From Cognatundibacterium rivi (GTDB lineage Bacteria > Pseudomonadota > Gammaproteobacteria > Burkholderiales > Burkholderiaceae_D): DNA of 64,000 nucleotides. The stretch is from contig NZ_JAGSPK010000006.1 of assembly GCF_018139565.1 (NCBI RefSeq), positions 186,001-250,000 on the forward strand. Direction: 5' to 3'. The notes under the pieces were generated by a model. It was not told the origin of the DNA and ran no database searches. It saw nothing but the letters and a program-made list of their open reading frames with translations. Positions 46,759-55,094 of this stretch are shown here, one piece after another; within the stretch, counting starts at the first letter, position 1, and each line of letters begins with the position of its first letter. The translations under genes and the position numbers were made by a program.

Positions 46759-47139
46759 ATGTTTAAAGTAGAGAGTATTATTTTTCTCGCTGCGCTGAAC
46801 ATGCTGATTGCAGTCGGTGCCGGGGCATTTGGTGCGCATGGGTTGAAGTCGGTGCTGAGCGCTGACATGCTGGCGATATGGCAGACGGCGGTGCAGTATC
46901 AGATGGTGCATGCACTGGGTTTGCTGGGATTAAGCCTGTTGCAGGCACAGTGGAATGAGCGTTTGCTACGGTATGCGGCGTGGACGATGTTGTCCGGTAT
47001 CTTTATTTTCAGTGGCAGCTTGTATGCGCTGGCGTTGTCGGGGCTGCGCATCCTTGGTGCGATTACACCGGTGGGTGGCGTCGCATTTTTACTGAGCTGG
47101 GCAATGCTGGCGTGGTGCGCTTACCGGCGCCAGCATTGA
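46759..47139 (+). CDS. DUF423 family small membrane protein
   Basis: A 126-residue membrane protein with four hydrophobic segments. AALNMLIAVGAGAFGAHGLKS and VQYQMVHALGLLGL are DUF423 signatures (YgdD-like). It has its own ribosome-binding site (GGAGCGAAAATG), 27 bases after the glycosyltransferase gene. The first ~22 codons are a diverged second version of the remnant at 44357, whereas the body has normal base composition. Function unknown. Confidence 0.88.
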   Translation: MFKVESIIFLAALNMLIAVGAGAFGAHGLKSVLSADMLAIWQTAVQYQMVHALGLLGLSLLQAQWNERLLRYAAWTMLSGIFIFSGSLYALALSGLRILGAITPVGGVAFLLSWAMLAWCAYRRQH

Positions 47140-47233
47140 TGTTCTGTGCCGTCACAATCTGGCTGCCTGATAGCGTGTCAGATTGTGATCGGATGATAGT
47201 GCTGGCTAATACCGGCGGGTGAAGCGGAAAAGC

Positions 47234-47845
47234 TTACTCGCCATTTTTTTCGACTGCGCGTTGATAAGCAGGGCGTGCTTCTATCATATCGACAAAACGC
47301 GTCAGATTCGGAAACGCATCGCGTCCGGCACTTCTGACGCCGATTTGCACCACAAAAGATAGCTGAACATCTGCTCCAGTGAGTGCATTGCCGACGAAGA
47401 AATCGCGCCCTTCTAATTCCACATTCAGATAGCCAAGATGATTGGCGATTTCGCTGTTGATACGAGGATGCAATGGCGCGCCAGCTTCACCGAGCCGCCC
47501 GACGTAGAGCTTCAGCAGTAAAGGCAGCATGGCCGATCCTTCGGCATAGTGCATGAATTGCAGATAGCGGTAGTAATCCGGCGTGCCTTTTTCTGGCACG
47601 AACTGACCATTGCCATATTCAGCGATCAGGTATTCCAGTATGGCGCCGGATTCGATCAGAATTTCTTCTTTATCGCGCAGCACCGGTGCTTTTCCCAGTG
47701 GGTGAATTTTCTTGAGTTCCGGCGGTGCGAGTCGGGTTTGCGGATCGCGGTCATAGCTGATCACCGTATATTCCTGGCCTAATTCTTCCAGCATCCAGGT
47801 GATACGACGTGAACGGGATTCTTTCAGGTGGTGAACTTCAATCAT
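47234..47845 (-). CDS. Glutathione S-transferase
   Basis: A 203-residue GST. The thioredoxin-fold domain starts MIEVHHLKESRSRRITWMLE (candidate catalytic Ser region) with LGKAPVLRD (cis-Pro) and LIESGAILEYLIAEYG. The C-terminal helical domain has FFVGNALTGADVQLSFV. It differs from the GST at 9224 and belongs to another subgroup. It stands alone, convergent with DUF423. Confidence 0.88.
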   Translation of the reverse strand: MIEVHHLKESRSRRITWMLEELGQEYTVISYDRDPQTRLAPPELKKIHPLGKAPVLRDKEEILIESGAILEYLIAEYGNGQFVPEKGTPDYYRYLQFMHYAEGSAMLPLLLKLYVGRLGEAGAPLHPRINSEIANHLGYLNVELEGRDFFVGNALTGADVQLSFVVQIGVRSAGRDAFPNLTRFVDMIEARPAYQRAVEKNGE

Positions 47846-47934
47846 GGTAATCCTCAGGGGTAAAAAGAGAGTGATGATTATGCCGATATTTCGGCATCCT
47901 CGTTGGCATCAGCGTGAGATGGCTGTTTCTTTGT

Positions 47935-49308
47935 TCATTTTTTTTCTGGCATAGGGTAGGTTGCGACGCTGATATTGCCGTCTTTATCGACGGCCTGTAC
48001 GCCAAAGAAATAATTGTCCTTGGATTTTCCTTTGACGGTATAGGAGAGAACATTTCCTACCATCACACCACCTTGCCAGACGCTGCTGGTCGTGTCTCGC
48101 CAGACAATGCGGTAACCCGCAAGATCGGCTTCAGTATTGGCATTCCAGCGCATGCTGGTGTCATTTTCAAGTTGTGATGTGTTCATTTGCACCTGCGCCG
48201 GTGTCGCTGGTGCAAGGGCCAGGCTGGCTAATGCAGCCGCGTTAACGCGGGCAACATTCGCGGTGTAATCGGTATCGACAAATTCCGGTAAGTCACCCAT
48301 CTGCACACCATTTTCTATACGGACGTTCTGATGCTGATGATGGAAATCTTCATTCGGTTCAGTAAAGCGCAGTGCGGCATAGCCCTGTTCAAGAAAAGGA
48401 ATATGATCGCCACCGCGCAGATAACGGTCGCGCCGATGAATAATATTCACGGTGAAGCCGGGCACATAGCGTTCACCGGTTTCTTTGACATGGCGCGCCA
48501 GCTGGCGTGAAAGTGAATCGCTTTCACCGCCCGTGGCAATCAGATTGCGGGTCGCGTCCGGTAATTCTTTGACGGCTGGTATCCCTTCTGCAAACAGGCG
48601 CACCGATTTGTTATCGATCTCACCGTGTTCTGAGCGTGAGCTGCCGATAATGTCGTTCGTGAACATACCAGCGATATTCATCTTTTTTTCTTTGGCTTGT
48701 TTTGCCCAGTGAGCGGCACCGTACAGCCCTTGCTCTTCCGCCGCGACCGCCATGAAAACGATGCTCGCATCAAAACGATGTTGTGCCATTACACAGGCCA
48801 TCTCCATGACCGCAGCAGTGCCTGACGCATCATCATTCGCGCCAGGCGCAAACGACGTGGCATCCATCACATCTGTAGCGCGTGAATCATAGTGTCCGCT
48901 GACGACATAATAACGGCCGGGGTCTGTTTTCCCCTTCAGGGTAGCGACCACATTCACAATCTCGGTTGGTTTGCTGATACGGCGGCCGCCCGCTTCGACA
49001 TAGCTGTCGAATTGCACATCGAGCTGACCGTTACTGCAACGCTCCAGTTCCGCTTTGATCCAGCGTCTTGCCGCGCCTATGCCGACAGTATCTGACTGAG
49101 TCTCTGACATCGTATGACGGGTATGAAAACTGACCAGTTTGCGGACATAACCATCAATGTGTTGTGCCGAGATCTGTTGCACGATCTTTGTTATTTCCGG
49201 CTTTTTTTCATTGATGTTTGGTTCGGCGATCTGGGCCGACACTGGTAGTGTAGAGGTCAGCAATGTGGCACTGAGCAGCAGGGAAGGAGTCAATGGCGTT
49301 TGTGGCAT
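47935..49308 (-). CDS. Exported M28-family zinc aminopeptidase with fibronectin-III-like tail
   Basis: A 457-residue secreted peptidase. The start at 49308 gives signal peptide MPQTPLTPSLLLSATLLTST, with cleavage near VSAQ; the frame is open to 49458 without one. Zinc ligands and catalytic residues are in VSGHYDSRATD, GANDDASGTAAVME, AAEEQGLYGA (Glu-Glu), TNDIIGSS and the final His in TEPNEDFHHQHQN. Residues ~370-457 (AGYRIVWRDTTSS, YFFGVQAVDKDGNIS) resemble a fibronectin type III domain. Likely role is degradation of external peptides. Confidence 0.87.
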   Translation of the reverse strand: MPQTPLTPSLLLSATLLTSTLPVSAQIAEPNINEKKPEITKIVQQISAQHIDGYVRKLVSFHTRHTMSETQSDTVGIGAARRWIKAELERCSNGQLDVQFDSYVEAGGRRISKPTEIVNVVATLKGKTDPGRYYVVSGHYDSRATDVMDATSFAPGANDDASGTAAVMEMACVMAQHRFDASIVFMAVAAEEQGLYGAAHWAKQAKEKKMNIAGMFTNDIIGSSRSEHGEIDNKSVRLFAEGIPAVKELPDATRNLIATGGESDSLSRQLARHVKETGERYVPGFTVNIIHRRDRYLRGGDHIPFLEQGYAALRFTEPNEDFHHQHQNVRIENGVQMGDLPEFVDTDYTANVARVNAAALASLALAPATPAQVQMNTSQLENDTSMRWNANTEADLAGYRIVWRDTTSSVWQGGVMVGNVLSYTVKGKSKDNYFFGVQAVDKDGNISVATYPMPEKK

Positions 49309-49523
49309 GGTGCATATTCCCAAAAAATAAGAGAAAAAATACGTGGGTATGTGTTGAGCAGATATTACGCGAAACCACACTGGCAAGCAGAGACGACGTA
49401 TTTTTTGCGCCAGCACAAATCTGGTGCAAATGTCGTCTGCATGACTGCGCTGCAACATGCTTTAACGCTAACATAGACTTTCGCAGGAGACCAACTAATT
49501 AACACCAAAGAGAGTGCCAAACC

Positions 49524-50822
49524 ATGATGTCTGTACAGGAGTTGTATCGTCAAAAACATCTTTCCCCGGAAGATGCCATCAACCACGTTAAGGATGGCGA
49601 TTTCATCGTCGTACCGACAGGTGTTGGTGAGCCACCTGCCTTATTGTCCGCCTTATCGGCACAACGCCGACGCTTTCATGATGTGAAGGTGGCGCAGATT
49701 TTACCGATCAAAAAATTCGATTATTTTGATCCTTCGACGGCAGATCATGTTCGTCACGTTTCTTTCTTTTTCGGCGCAGCTTCCCGTGCTGGCGGACAAG
49801 CAGGCGACATCGATTTTATTCCCAGCTATTTTTCTGAAATGCCGATGCTGATCGAGCGTGGCATGATCCCTTCAGACGTGGTGTTTTCGCTGGCTTCTCC
49901 TATGGACGAGCATGGTTATTTTTCCCTGAGTCTGGCGGCAGATTACACCATGGCGGCGATCGCCAAAGCGCGTGCGGTGGTGCTGGAAGTCAATCCGCAT
50001 GTGCCGTTTGCGAATGGTTCCTGCCACATTCATATTTCTCAGGTAGCGGCGTTGGTGGAAAGCAATGAAGCCGTCACCGAGGTTGGTCTGCCGGTAATCG
50101 GCCCGGTGCAGGAAGCGATAGGAAAATATGTCGCCGATATGATTGATGATGGCTCGACGCTGCAGATCGGTTACGGTGGTATTCCAGATGCGGTGGTGAT
50201 GCAACTCACGAACAAGCACGATCTTGGCATTCATACAGAAATGATCGGTGACGGCATACTGACATTGGTAGAAAGTGGCGCCGTCACGAACCGCAAAAAA
50301 ACCTTCATGCCGGGAAAAATGATCGCCACTTTTGCGCTGGGCTCAAAAAAACTGTATCAGTTTATTCACCGCAATCCGGCGCTAGAAATGCATCCGGTGG
50401 ACTTTACTAATGATCCGTATCTGGCCGCAAAAAACGACAAGCTGATTGCGATTAACGCGACATTGCAAATTGATTTGCTGGGACAGTGCGGATCCGAAAG
50501 TCTGGGGGCTGTACCGTATTCTGGCACAGGCGGGCAGGTTGATTTTGTGCGGGCGGCGAACCGTTCCCGCGATGGCAAGGCGTTCATCGTCTTACCGGCA
50601 ACAGCAAAAGATGACAGCATCACCCGCATCGTACCGACGCTGACTCCGGGCACGCATGTCACGACCGGCAAAAATGATATTAACTATGTTGTTACCGAAT
50701 TCGGCGTTGCGCAGTTACGCGGTAAATCGGCGAAGCAACGTGCGCAGGAAATGATCGCGATTGCCCACCCTGATTTCCGCGCGGAGTTAACGCAGGAAGC
50801 CAGACGTTTACATCTGCTCTGA
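49524..50822 (+). CDS. Acetyl-CoA hydrolase/transferase family (4-hydroxybutyrate CoA-transferase-like)
   Basis: A 432-residue class-I-type CoA-transferase. Supporting motifs are LQIGYGGIPDAVVMQL, the catalytic glutamate in HTEMIGDGILTLVESGAVTN, YSGTGGQVDFVRAA and YVVTEFGVAQLRGKS. Family members move CoA between acetyl-CoA and 4-hydroxybutyrate, succinate or propionate; the acceptor cannot be read here. Two ATGs in tandem (49524 and 49527) are possible starts. Confidence 0.85.
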   Translation: MMSVQELYRQKHLSPEDAINHVKDGDFIVVPTGVGEPPALLSALSAQRRRFHDVKVAQILPIKKFDYFDPSTADHVRHVSFFFGAASRAGGQAGDIDFIPSYFSEMPMLIERGMIPSDVVFSLASPMDEHGYFSLSLAADYTMAAIAKARAVVLEVNPHVPFANGSCHIHISQVAALVESNEAVTEVGLPVIGPVQEAIGKYVADMIDDGSTLQIGYGGIPDAVVMQLTNKHDLGIHTEMIGDGILTLVESGAVTNRKKTFMPGKMIATFALGSKKLYQFIHRNPALEMHPVDFTNDPYLAAKNDKLIAINATLQIDLLGQCGSESLGAVPYSGTGGQVDFVRAANRSRDGKAFIVLPATAKDDSITRIVPTLTPGTHVTTGKNDINYVVTEFGVAQLRGKSAKQRAQEMIAIAHPDFRAELTQEARRLHLL

Positions 50823-50871
50823 GCGTGATTGTTGCCAGACTTTGTCTGAATCAATGCCCCTGATTCGATGC

Positions 50872-50910
50872 GCCTGCTGGCATGAAAATGCCTTGCAGGC
50901 CTTATTTTAT
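50872..50910 (+). terminator. Probable terminator after the CoA-transferase gene
   Basis: A two-part hairpin (GCCTGC/GCAGGC outside, GGCAT-GAAA-ATGCC inside) is followed by CTTATTTTA. The tract is T-rich but interrupted. Confidence 0.5.
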
Positions 50911-51104
50911 GCGGGGGTTTCTTTTGAGTGATACATGAAAAAATCTGCACTGATGGGCAAGATTTATCGTGATTTGAGCAAAGAGACAGAAAGGATAGCT
51001 TATAATTGCTTAAATTTTAACAAAAGAGACGTTTGGCTGGCTTGCCAGCCTGCGTTAGTCACAGTGATGCGCGCATCCTGCAATCGATTAATCAGGTAAC
51101 GAGA

Positions 51105-51323
51105 ATGAATAAATTACTGAGTGTTCTGATTTTGTCTCTGGCTTTTCCTATGATCAGCGCGGCGCAGACGCCCGTGTTCAAATGCGAGGTCGATGGTCGC
51201 GTGGTCTGGTCCGATAGTCCTTGTAAAGGTAAAGGTAAAGTGGTGCAGGTGAAATCTGTTGCGTCGTCCGAAAAGAAAAAGAACGGGGAAGCTGCCGGAG
51301 CCCCGCCATCTGCAAGAAAATAA
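51105..51323 (+). CDS. Small exported DUF4124-like protein
   Basis: A 72-residue protein with signal peptide MNKLLSVLILSLAFPMISAA and a mature part FKCEVDGRVVWSDSPCKGKG, the two-cysteine beta-hairpin of DUF4124, followed by a Lys/Ser/Ala tail. The ATG at 51105 follows GGTAACGAGA; an upstream start at 51033 gives an implausible leader. Function unknown; periplasmic. Confidence 0.7.
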   Translation: MNKLLSVLILSLAFPMISAAQTPVFKCEVDGRVVWSDSPCKGKGKVVQVKSVASSEKKKNGEAAGAPPSARK

Positions 51324-51556
51324 ACTGATCTTGCTATGCGGTGTGCTGGCTGCATATTCGTTGAACATTTTGATGACGCTGATTAAATCAAATTAAATCA
51401 ATGTCCTGCAAATTTGTTGTGTCGGGAATGAGGTAATCTCGCCCCGGCATTACGCGCTCACGACGAATGATCTCTGATCCATAATCCGCTTTTCGCTGCT
51501 GTCACTTGCGGCTACACTGACGCTCTTTGTTCAGATCGTCCTGCCGGAGCCCACAA

Positions 51557-52318
51557 ATGAAAACCTCATCTTTACGTCGCACTGTGATTGCTGGATTATT
51601 GCTGGCGACGACGCTACCTGCGAGCGCTGGTTGGCTGGATATTTTCCGTAAAAGTAAAACAGTGGCTGGTTCCGGCAATGTCCAGAAACAAGTCAGACCC
51701 GTGAGTGAATTTAACGAAATTGCGCTCGATCTTCCCGCGTATCTGGAATTGCGCCAGGGAGAAAAAGAAAGCGTTGAAATCGAGACTGATGATAATTTAC
51801 AGAGTCTGGTTGACGTCGTGGTGGAAAGCGGCGCGTTACAGATACGGCCGCAGCAGAAAAATGTTTACCCCGACAGCAAAGCGCTGAAAATTACAGTGTT
51901 TCTGAAAAATCTGGCGGAGCTGAAAATCAGCGGCTGGGGCAAGGTAAATGCGGAAAAATTGCATATCCCCGGTCTGCATATTGCGGTCAGTGGTTCCGGT
52001 GATGTGCGGATACAGGATTTGCGCACCGAGGCATTGGAAATCGATATCAGTGGCAGCGGTAGTTTCAGTGCCGCCGGTGCATCAACCGAAATCAGCGGGA
52101 AAATCGGTGGCTCCGGTTCATTGCTGATGGAAGCACTCGAGGCCAACGATGTGCGTATCCGCATAGGTGGCTCCGGTCATGTCCGCACCTGGGTACATAA
52201 TAAGCTGGATGTGACTGTCGGCGGTTCCGGTGAAATCGAATATTACGGTGATCCTGTCGTCACTAAAACCATCGGCGGCTCTGGTCGCCTGATCCGTCTG
52301 GGCAGCGCACCGCATTAA
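51557..52318 (+). CDS. Exported DUF2807 (head GIN domain) protein
   Basis: A 253-residue protein with signal peptide (MKTSSLRRTVIAGLLLATTL, cleavage near ASAG). The mature part is a DUF2807 beta-helix-like adhesin domain: RPVSEFNEIALDLPAYLELRQ followed by many turns with the SGSGSF, GGSGSL, GGSGHV and GGSGEIEYYG motif, spaced about 20-25 residues. Ribosome-binding site GGAG lies 9 bases before the ATG. Such proteins are periplasmic or surface located; no enzymatic role is known. Confidence 0.83.
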   Translation: MKTSSLRRTVIAGLLLATTLPASAGWLDIFRKSKTVAGSGNVQKQVRPVSEFNEIALDLPAYLELRQGEKESVEIETDDNLQSLVDVVVESGALQIRPQQKNVYPDSKALKITVFLKNLAELKISGWGKVNAEKLHIPGLHIAVSGSGDVRIQDLRTEALEIDISGSGSFSAAGASTEISGKIGGSGSLLMEALEANDVRIRIGGSGHVRTWVHNKLDVTVGGSGEIEYYGDPVVTKTIGGSGRLIRLGSAPH

Positions 52319-52425
52319 TCGCCGTCCTCGAGCAATGTCATTCTTCCGGTAATAAACTCCACAGTCATAGGGCGATGCACCCTATAATCTCGCTCTGTTA
52401 CTGAATTGTTTTTTTTCTGTCATCA

Positions 52426-53379
52426 ATGCATGTCCGTCAACGCGTTTCTATGGCTGTCCTGAGTCTCTTTATCTTGTTAGCAGGTGCTTTGTTTCTGAGT
52501 TTAGCGATCGCCTGGGCACCAGACAAATCTGTCGATGACCTGAAACAAAAATGGGCACCTGCACCTTCAAAATTCATTGATGTGCAAGGCTTGCAAGTGC
52601 ATGTCCGCGACGAAGGTCTGGCGGATGATCCCGTTCCGGTGATGCTGATTCACGGTACCTCATCAAGTCTGCATACCTGGGAACCCTGGGTGAAGGCCTT
52701 GAAGGCCGAGCGCCGCGTGATCACGATGGATTTACCCGGCTTTGGCCTGACCGGGCCGAATCAGGAAAACGACTACAGCACGACGGCGTACGTGCGTTTT
52801 ATTCTGGATCTGATGGATACCTTGCATCTGTCAAAAGTCGTGTTGGGTGGTAACTCTCTTGGTGGCGAAATCGCCTGGGAAGTCGCGGCTGCTGCACCGG
52901 CGCGGATAGACAAACTGATACTGGTGGATGCGGCAGGTTATGCGTTCACACCAAAATCGATACCGGTTGGTTTTCAGATTGCGCGTATGCCGATGATGTC
53001 GTGGGTGATGGATCACTGCCTGCCGCGCTCTATGGTTGAATCCAGCGTCAAGAATGTTTATGCCCGTCCGGAAAAAGTCACGCCAGCCTTAGTTGATCGC
53101 TATGAAGCGATGATGCTGCGGGAAGGAAATCGCCCCGCCTTGCGTCAGCGTATCAGCCAGCTCGCTATCGGCGATCATGCTGAGCTGATCAAAACGATTC
53201 GTGTCCCGACCCTGATACTCTGGGGTGGTAAAGATCAGTTGATACCGCCGGAAAACGCAGCGTGGTTTCAGCGTGATATTGCGAACAGCAAGCTGATTAT
53301 GTTTGACGAACTTGGCCATGTTCCGCAGGAAGAAAATCCCGTAGTCACCGTCGCTGCCGTTCGCATCTTTTTGCAATAA
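52426..53379 (+). CDS. Membrane-anchored alpha/beta hydrolase
   Basis: A 317-residue protein with one N-terminal transmembrane or signal segment (AVLSLFILLAGALFLSLAIA) and an alpha/beta hydrolase domain. It has the oxyanion region MLIHGTSSSLHTWEPW, nucleophile elbow LGGNSLGGEIAW, acid in WGGKDQLIPP and catalytic His in DELGHVPQEE. The substrate is unknown. Cytochrome c follows after 15 bases, so they are probably cotranscribed. Confidence 0.87.
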   Translation: MHVRQRVSMAVLSLFILLAGALFLSLAIAWAPDKSVDDLKQKWAPAPSKFIDVQGLQVHVRDEGLADDPVPVMLIHGTSSSLHTWEPWVKALKAERRVITMDLPGFGLTGPNQENDYSTTAYVRFILDLMDTLHLSKVVLGGNSLGGEIAWEVAAAAPARIDKLILVDAAGYAFTPKSIPVGFQIARMPMMSWVMDHCLPRSMVESSVKNVYARPEKVTPALVDRYEAMMLREGNRPALRQRISQLAIGDHAELIKTIRVPTLILWGGKDQLIPPENAAWFQRDIANSKLIMFDELGHVPQEENPVVTVAAVRIFLQ

Positions 53380-53394
53380 TCTGAGGAGCCCGTC

Positions 53395-53724
53395 ATGTCT
53401 GCTGTTCGCCTGTGTATTTCTTACGGTTTTGTTGCGCTGAGTTTGCTTGGCTCCGGTATTGCTGGCGCCGAAGATGTGATCGCCGAAGGCAAGAAAATCT
53501 TCAATCAGAAAGCCGAACCGAAATGTGCGATGTGCCATAGCCTGAAACATGCGGATTCGTATGCAGAAGGCGGCCCTGATCTGGATGAGCTGAAACCGGA
53601 TGCGGCGCGGGTCGAAAAAGCAGTACGTAACGGCATAGGTGAAATGCCGGTGATTACCGGATTGACTGATGCAGAAATTAAACTGGTGGCGCGCTACTTG
53701 GCGGAAGTCGCCGGTAAGAAATAA
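53395..53724 (+). CDS. Small periplasmic c-type cytochrome
   Basis: A 109-residue protein with a signal peptide (residues ~1-24, cleaved near AGAE) and one haem-binding CAMCH motif. The axial methionine is probably in GIGEMPVITGLTDAEI. This is a class I single-haem cytochrome of the c5/c553 kind. Its ribosome-binding site (TGAGGAG) is strong. The plus-strand RNA downstream holds the structured hairpin modules. Confidence 0.88.
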   Translation: MSAVRLCISYGFVALSLLGSGIAGAEDVIAEGKKIFNQKAEPKCAMCHSLKHADSYAEGGPDLDELKPDAARVEKAVRNGIGEMPVITGLTDAEIKLVARYLAEVAGKK

Positions 53725-53805
53725 GCTGGTAAAAAATAACTCAAGAGTATCTGCACAGGCCTGATGTCTGCGCTGGTTCCGGCCATGTAAAGCAGGGCTG
53801 CAGAT

Positions 53806-53831
53806 AACAAAAAGCCCACCATACGGTGGGC
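53806..53831 (-). terminator. Intrinsic terminator on the minus strand beyond the hairpin modules
   Basis: Perfect GCCCACC/GGTGGGC stem with a 4-base loop, followed on the minus strand by TTTTTG. It would end a transcript running leftward from the cold-shock gene or from the hairpin region. Confidence 0.75.
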
Positions 53832-53846
53832 AATCCATTCATTGCG

Positions 53847-53943
53847 GTGACTCGTCAGCAACCCATGCTATCTGCGTGGTGCCACTGACTGAAACAATGC
53901 CCGTGCTATCTGCGCGGTGCTTGTCGTGGTGAGTCACTTTTTT
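53847..53943 (+). ncRNA. Candidate structured RNA: modules R1 and R2 in a closing stem
   Basis: GTGACTC (53847-53853) and GAGTCAC (53931-53937) form a 7-bp closing stem followed by T6. Inside are two hairpin modules. R1 has outer stem GTCAG/CTGAC and inner stem CCATGC/GCGTGG. R2 has outer ACAA/TTGT and inner CCGTGC/GCGCGG. Both inner loops are TATCT. The stems differ between copies by paired changes, which supports RNA structure. The family is unknown to me. Confidence 0.55.
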
Positions 53944-54117
53944 CTGCGTTGTCAGTCAATACTGGCAACATCAGAGGGCAAAACGAATGCGAACCTTCGC
54001 AAGACCGACCAAGGCATTTTTTCATGACGCACACGCATCAGTAAAAAAGAGATGGACGATTGCATAGCAAAAAGCAGATGCTTTCCAGTGAAACTCACTG
54101 ATCAACTACGCCATTTT

Positions 54118-54155
54118 CCGGTAACCCATACTATCTGTATGGTGCCACCAGCCGG
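54118..54155 (+). ncRNA. Candidate structured RNA: hairpin module R3
   Basis: Outer stem CCGG/CCGG and inner stem CCATAC/GTATGG enclose the same TATCT loop. Flanking AACCC and GGTGCCA match R1. Relative to R1 the inner stem changes G-C to A-T as a pair. No clean closing stem plus T-run was found for this copy. Confidence 0.5.
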
Positions 54156-54232
54156 TGAGAATTGATTGCCGCGTCAGTTAGCTGCGTGAGTGCAGCGTAC
54201 TGGTATGCGAAGGTTTGCTGTAACGGTCAGAC

Positions 54233-54297
54233 TTTGTTCATCAGCAACCCATGCTATCTGCGTGGTGTCACTGGCCGGTATTGCAGAACAAATTTTT
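54233..54297 (+). ncRNA. Candidate structured RNA: hairpin module R4 in a closing stem
   Basis: TTTGTTC (54233-54239) and GAACAAA (54286-54292) form a perfect 7-bp closing stem followed by T5. Inside, outer stem TCAG/CTGG and inner CCATGC/GCGTGG carry the TATCT loop. The arrangement copies that of R1+R2 although the closing-stem sequence is entirely different. Confidence 0.55.
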
Positions 54298-54362
54298 CAT
54301 TACAGCAAAAACGGTTGGCGTTGTTCTGGCAAGCATCGCTTGCCGGAATCTGCCGTGAGACT

Positions 54363-54575
54363 TTAAGCCAGAATCTGGATATTGCCTGCTTTGTCGCCTT
54401 TAGGGCCTGTTGTGCGTTCAAAAGAAACGCGCTGATTTTCGCTCAGACTTTTGAAGCCACTCGATTGAATGTCTTGAAAGTGGGCGAACAAATCTGCACC
54501 ACCTGCATCTGGAGCGATAAAGCCGAAGCCCTTAGCGTCGTTGAACCATTTTACGATACCTGTTTGAGTACTCAT
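54363..54575 (-). CDS. cspA: Cold-shock protein (CspA family)
   Basis: A 70-residue single OB-fold RNA chaperone: [20 protein letters not shown] contains RNP1 (KGFGFI), and DLFAHFQDI corresponds to RNP2 (usual DVFVH; here LFAHF). It ends [11 protein letters not shown]. The ATG at 54575 follows AAAGGAAT; the longer open frame to 54749 is not coding in character. It has a long upstream region (~250 bases), typical of cold-shock genes with a regulatory 5' leader. Confidence 0.95.
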   Translation of the reverse strand: MSTQTGIVKWFNDAKGFGFIAPDAGGADLFAHFQDIQSSGFKSLSENQRVSFERTTGPKGDKAGNIQILA

Positions 54576-55094
54576 GTTTATTCCTTTACGTGAAACATAG
54601 GCGAAATTGCCTTGAGGCACTTGAAACCAAGAAATAAAACCGGAGGAGAAAAAACAGAACAGCCAGAGGATACAGCTATGCGGAATTGGGACCAACAATA
54701 TGAGGACTTGATGCAAGTACGGAACGGAATATACACGGGAAAACAACAATCACCAAACTTTATTTTTAATCTGATCCGGCGTTGATCGCACGAAAGCGCA
54801 ATCTTCCTGCACAAAAAAACGTCAGCTTTTCATAGACAAAACAAGGCTCCGCATCAGGTGTTTAAGTGCTTGTTTTTATTGCGAAAATTAATTAAAAATA
54901 TTTTTTATTGTTGGTGAATTAGAGGATTTTTACGTAGTGTTTTTCATATTCCATATATTTTTTTCATATTTTCTAAGTGAAAAAAGGTCGTTGGGCACGC
55001 GTTGTCCAGCACGTAGCATGAATCCCCATCGCTGCAGTCATTTTGCGGCTGCATCAACAGGCATCCGGTTTGCCAATCACCAAAAGGATTATTC
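54576..55094. other. Divergent region between cspA and a TonB receptor gene
   Basis: 519 bases without a credible gene. The cspA-proximal part probably forms its 5' leader. The part before the receptor (54870-54990) is strongly AT-rich, with TTTTTCATATT repeated twice at about 54940-54975. No Fur-box match was recognised. Confidence 0.5.

Larger units (their letters stand above)
53725..54362. other. 638-base intergenic region with four structured hairpin modules
   Basis: There is no credible gene between the cytochrome and cold-shock genes. The region contains hairpin modules R1-R4 (listed separately), a minus-strand terminator at 53806-53831, and two perfect 7-bp inverted repeats closing R1+R2 and R4, each followed on the plus strand by a T-run. 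Both strands are plausible as the transcribed one. Confidence 0.6.

Noticed and set aside
53854-54274. CRISPR-like repeats near cspA
   Set aside because: The four similar segments are irregularly spaced (about 5 to 220 bases), differ in sequence by paired changes, and have no cas genes nearby. They fit structured RNA modules, not an array.
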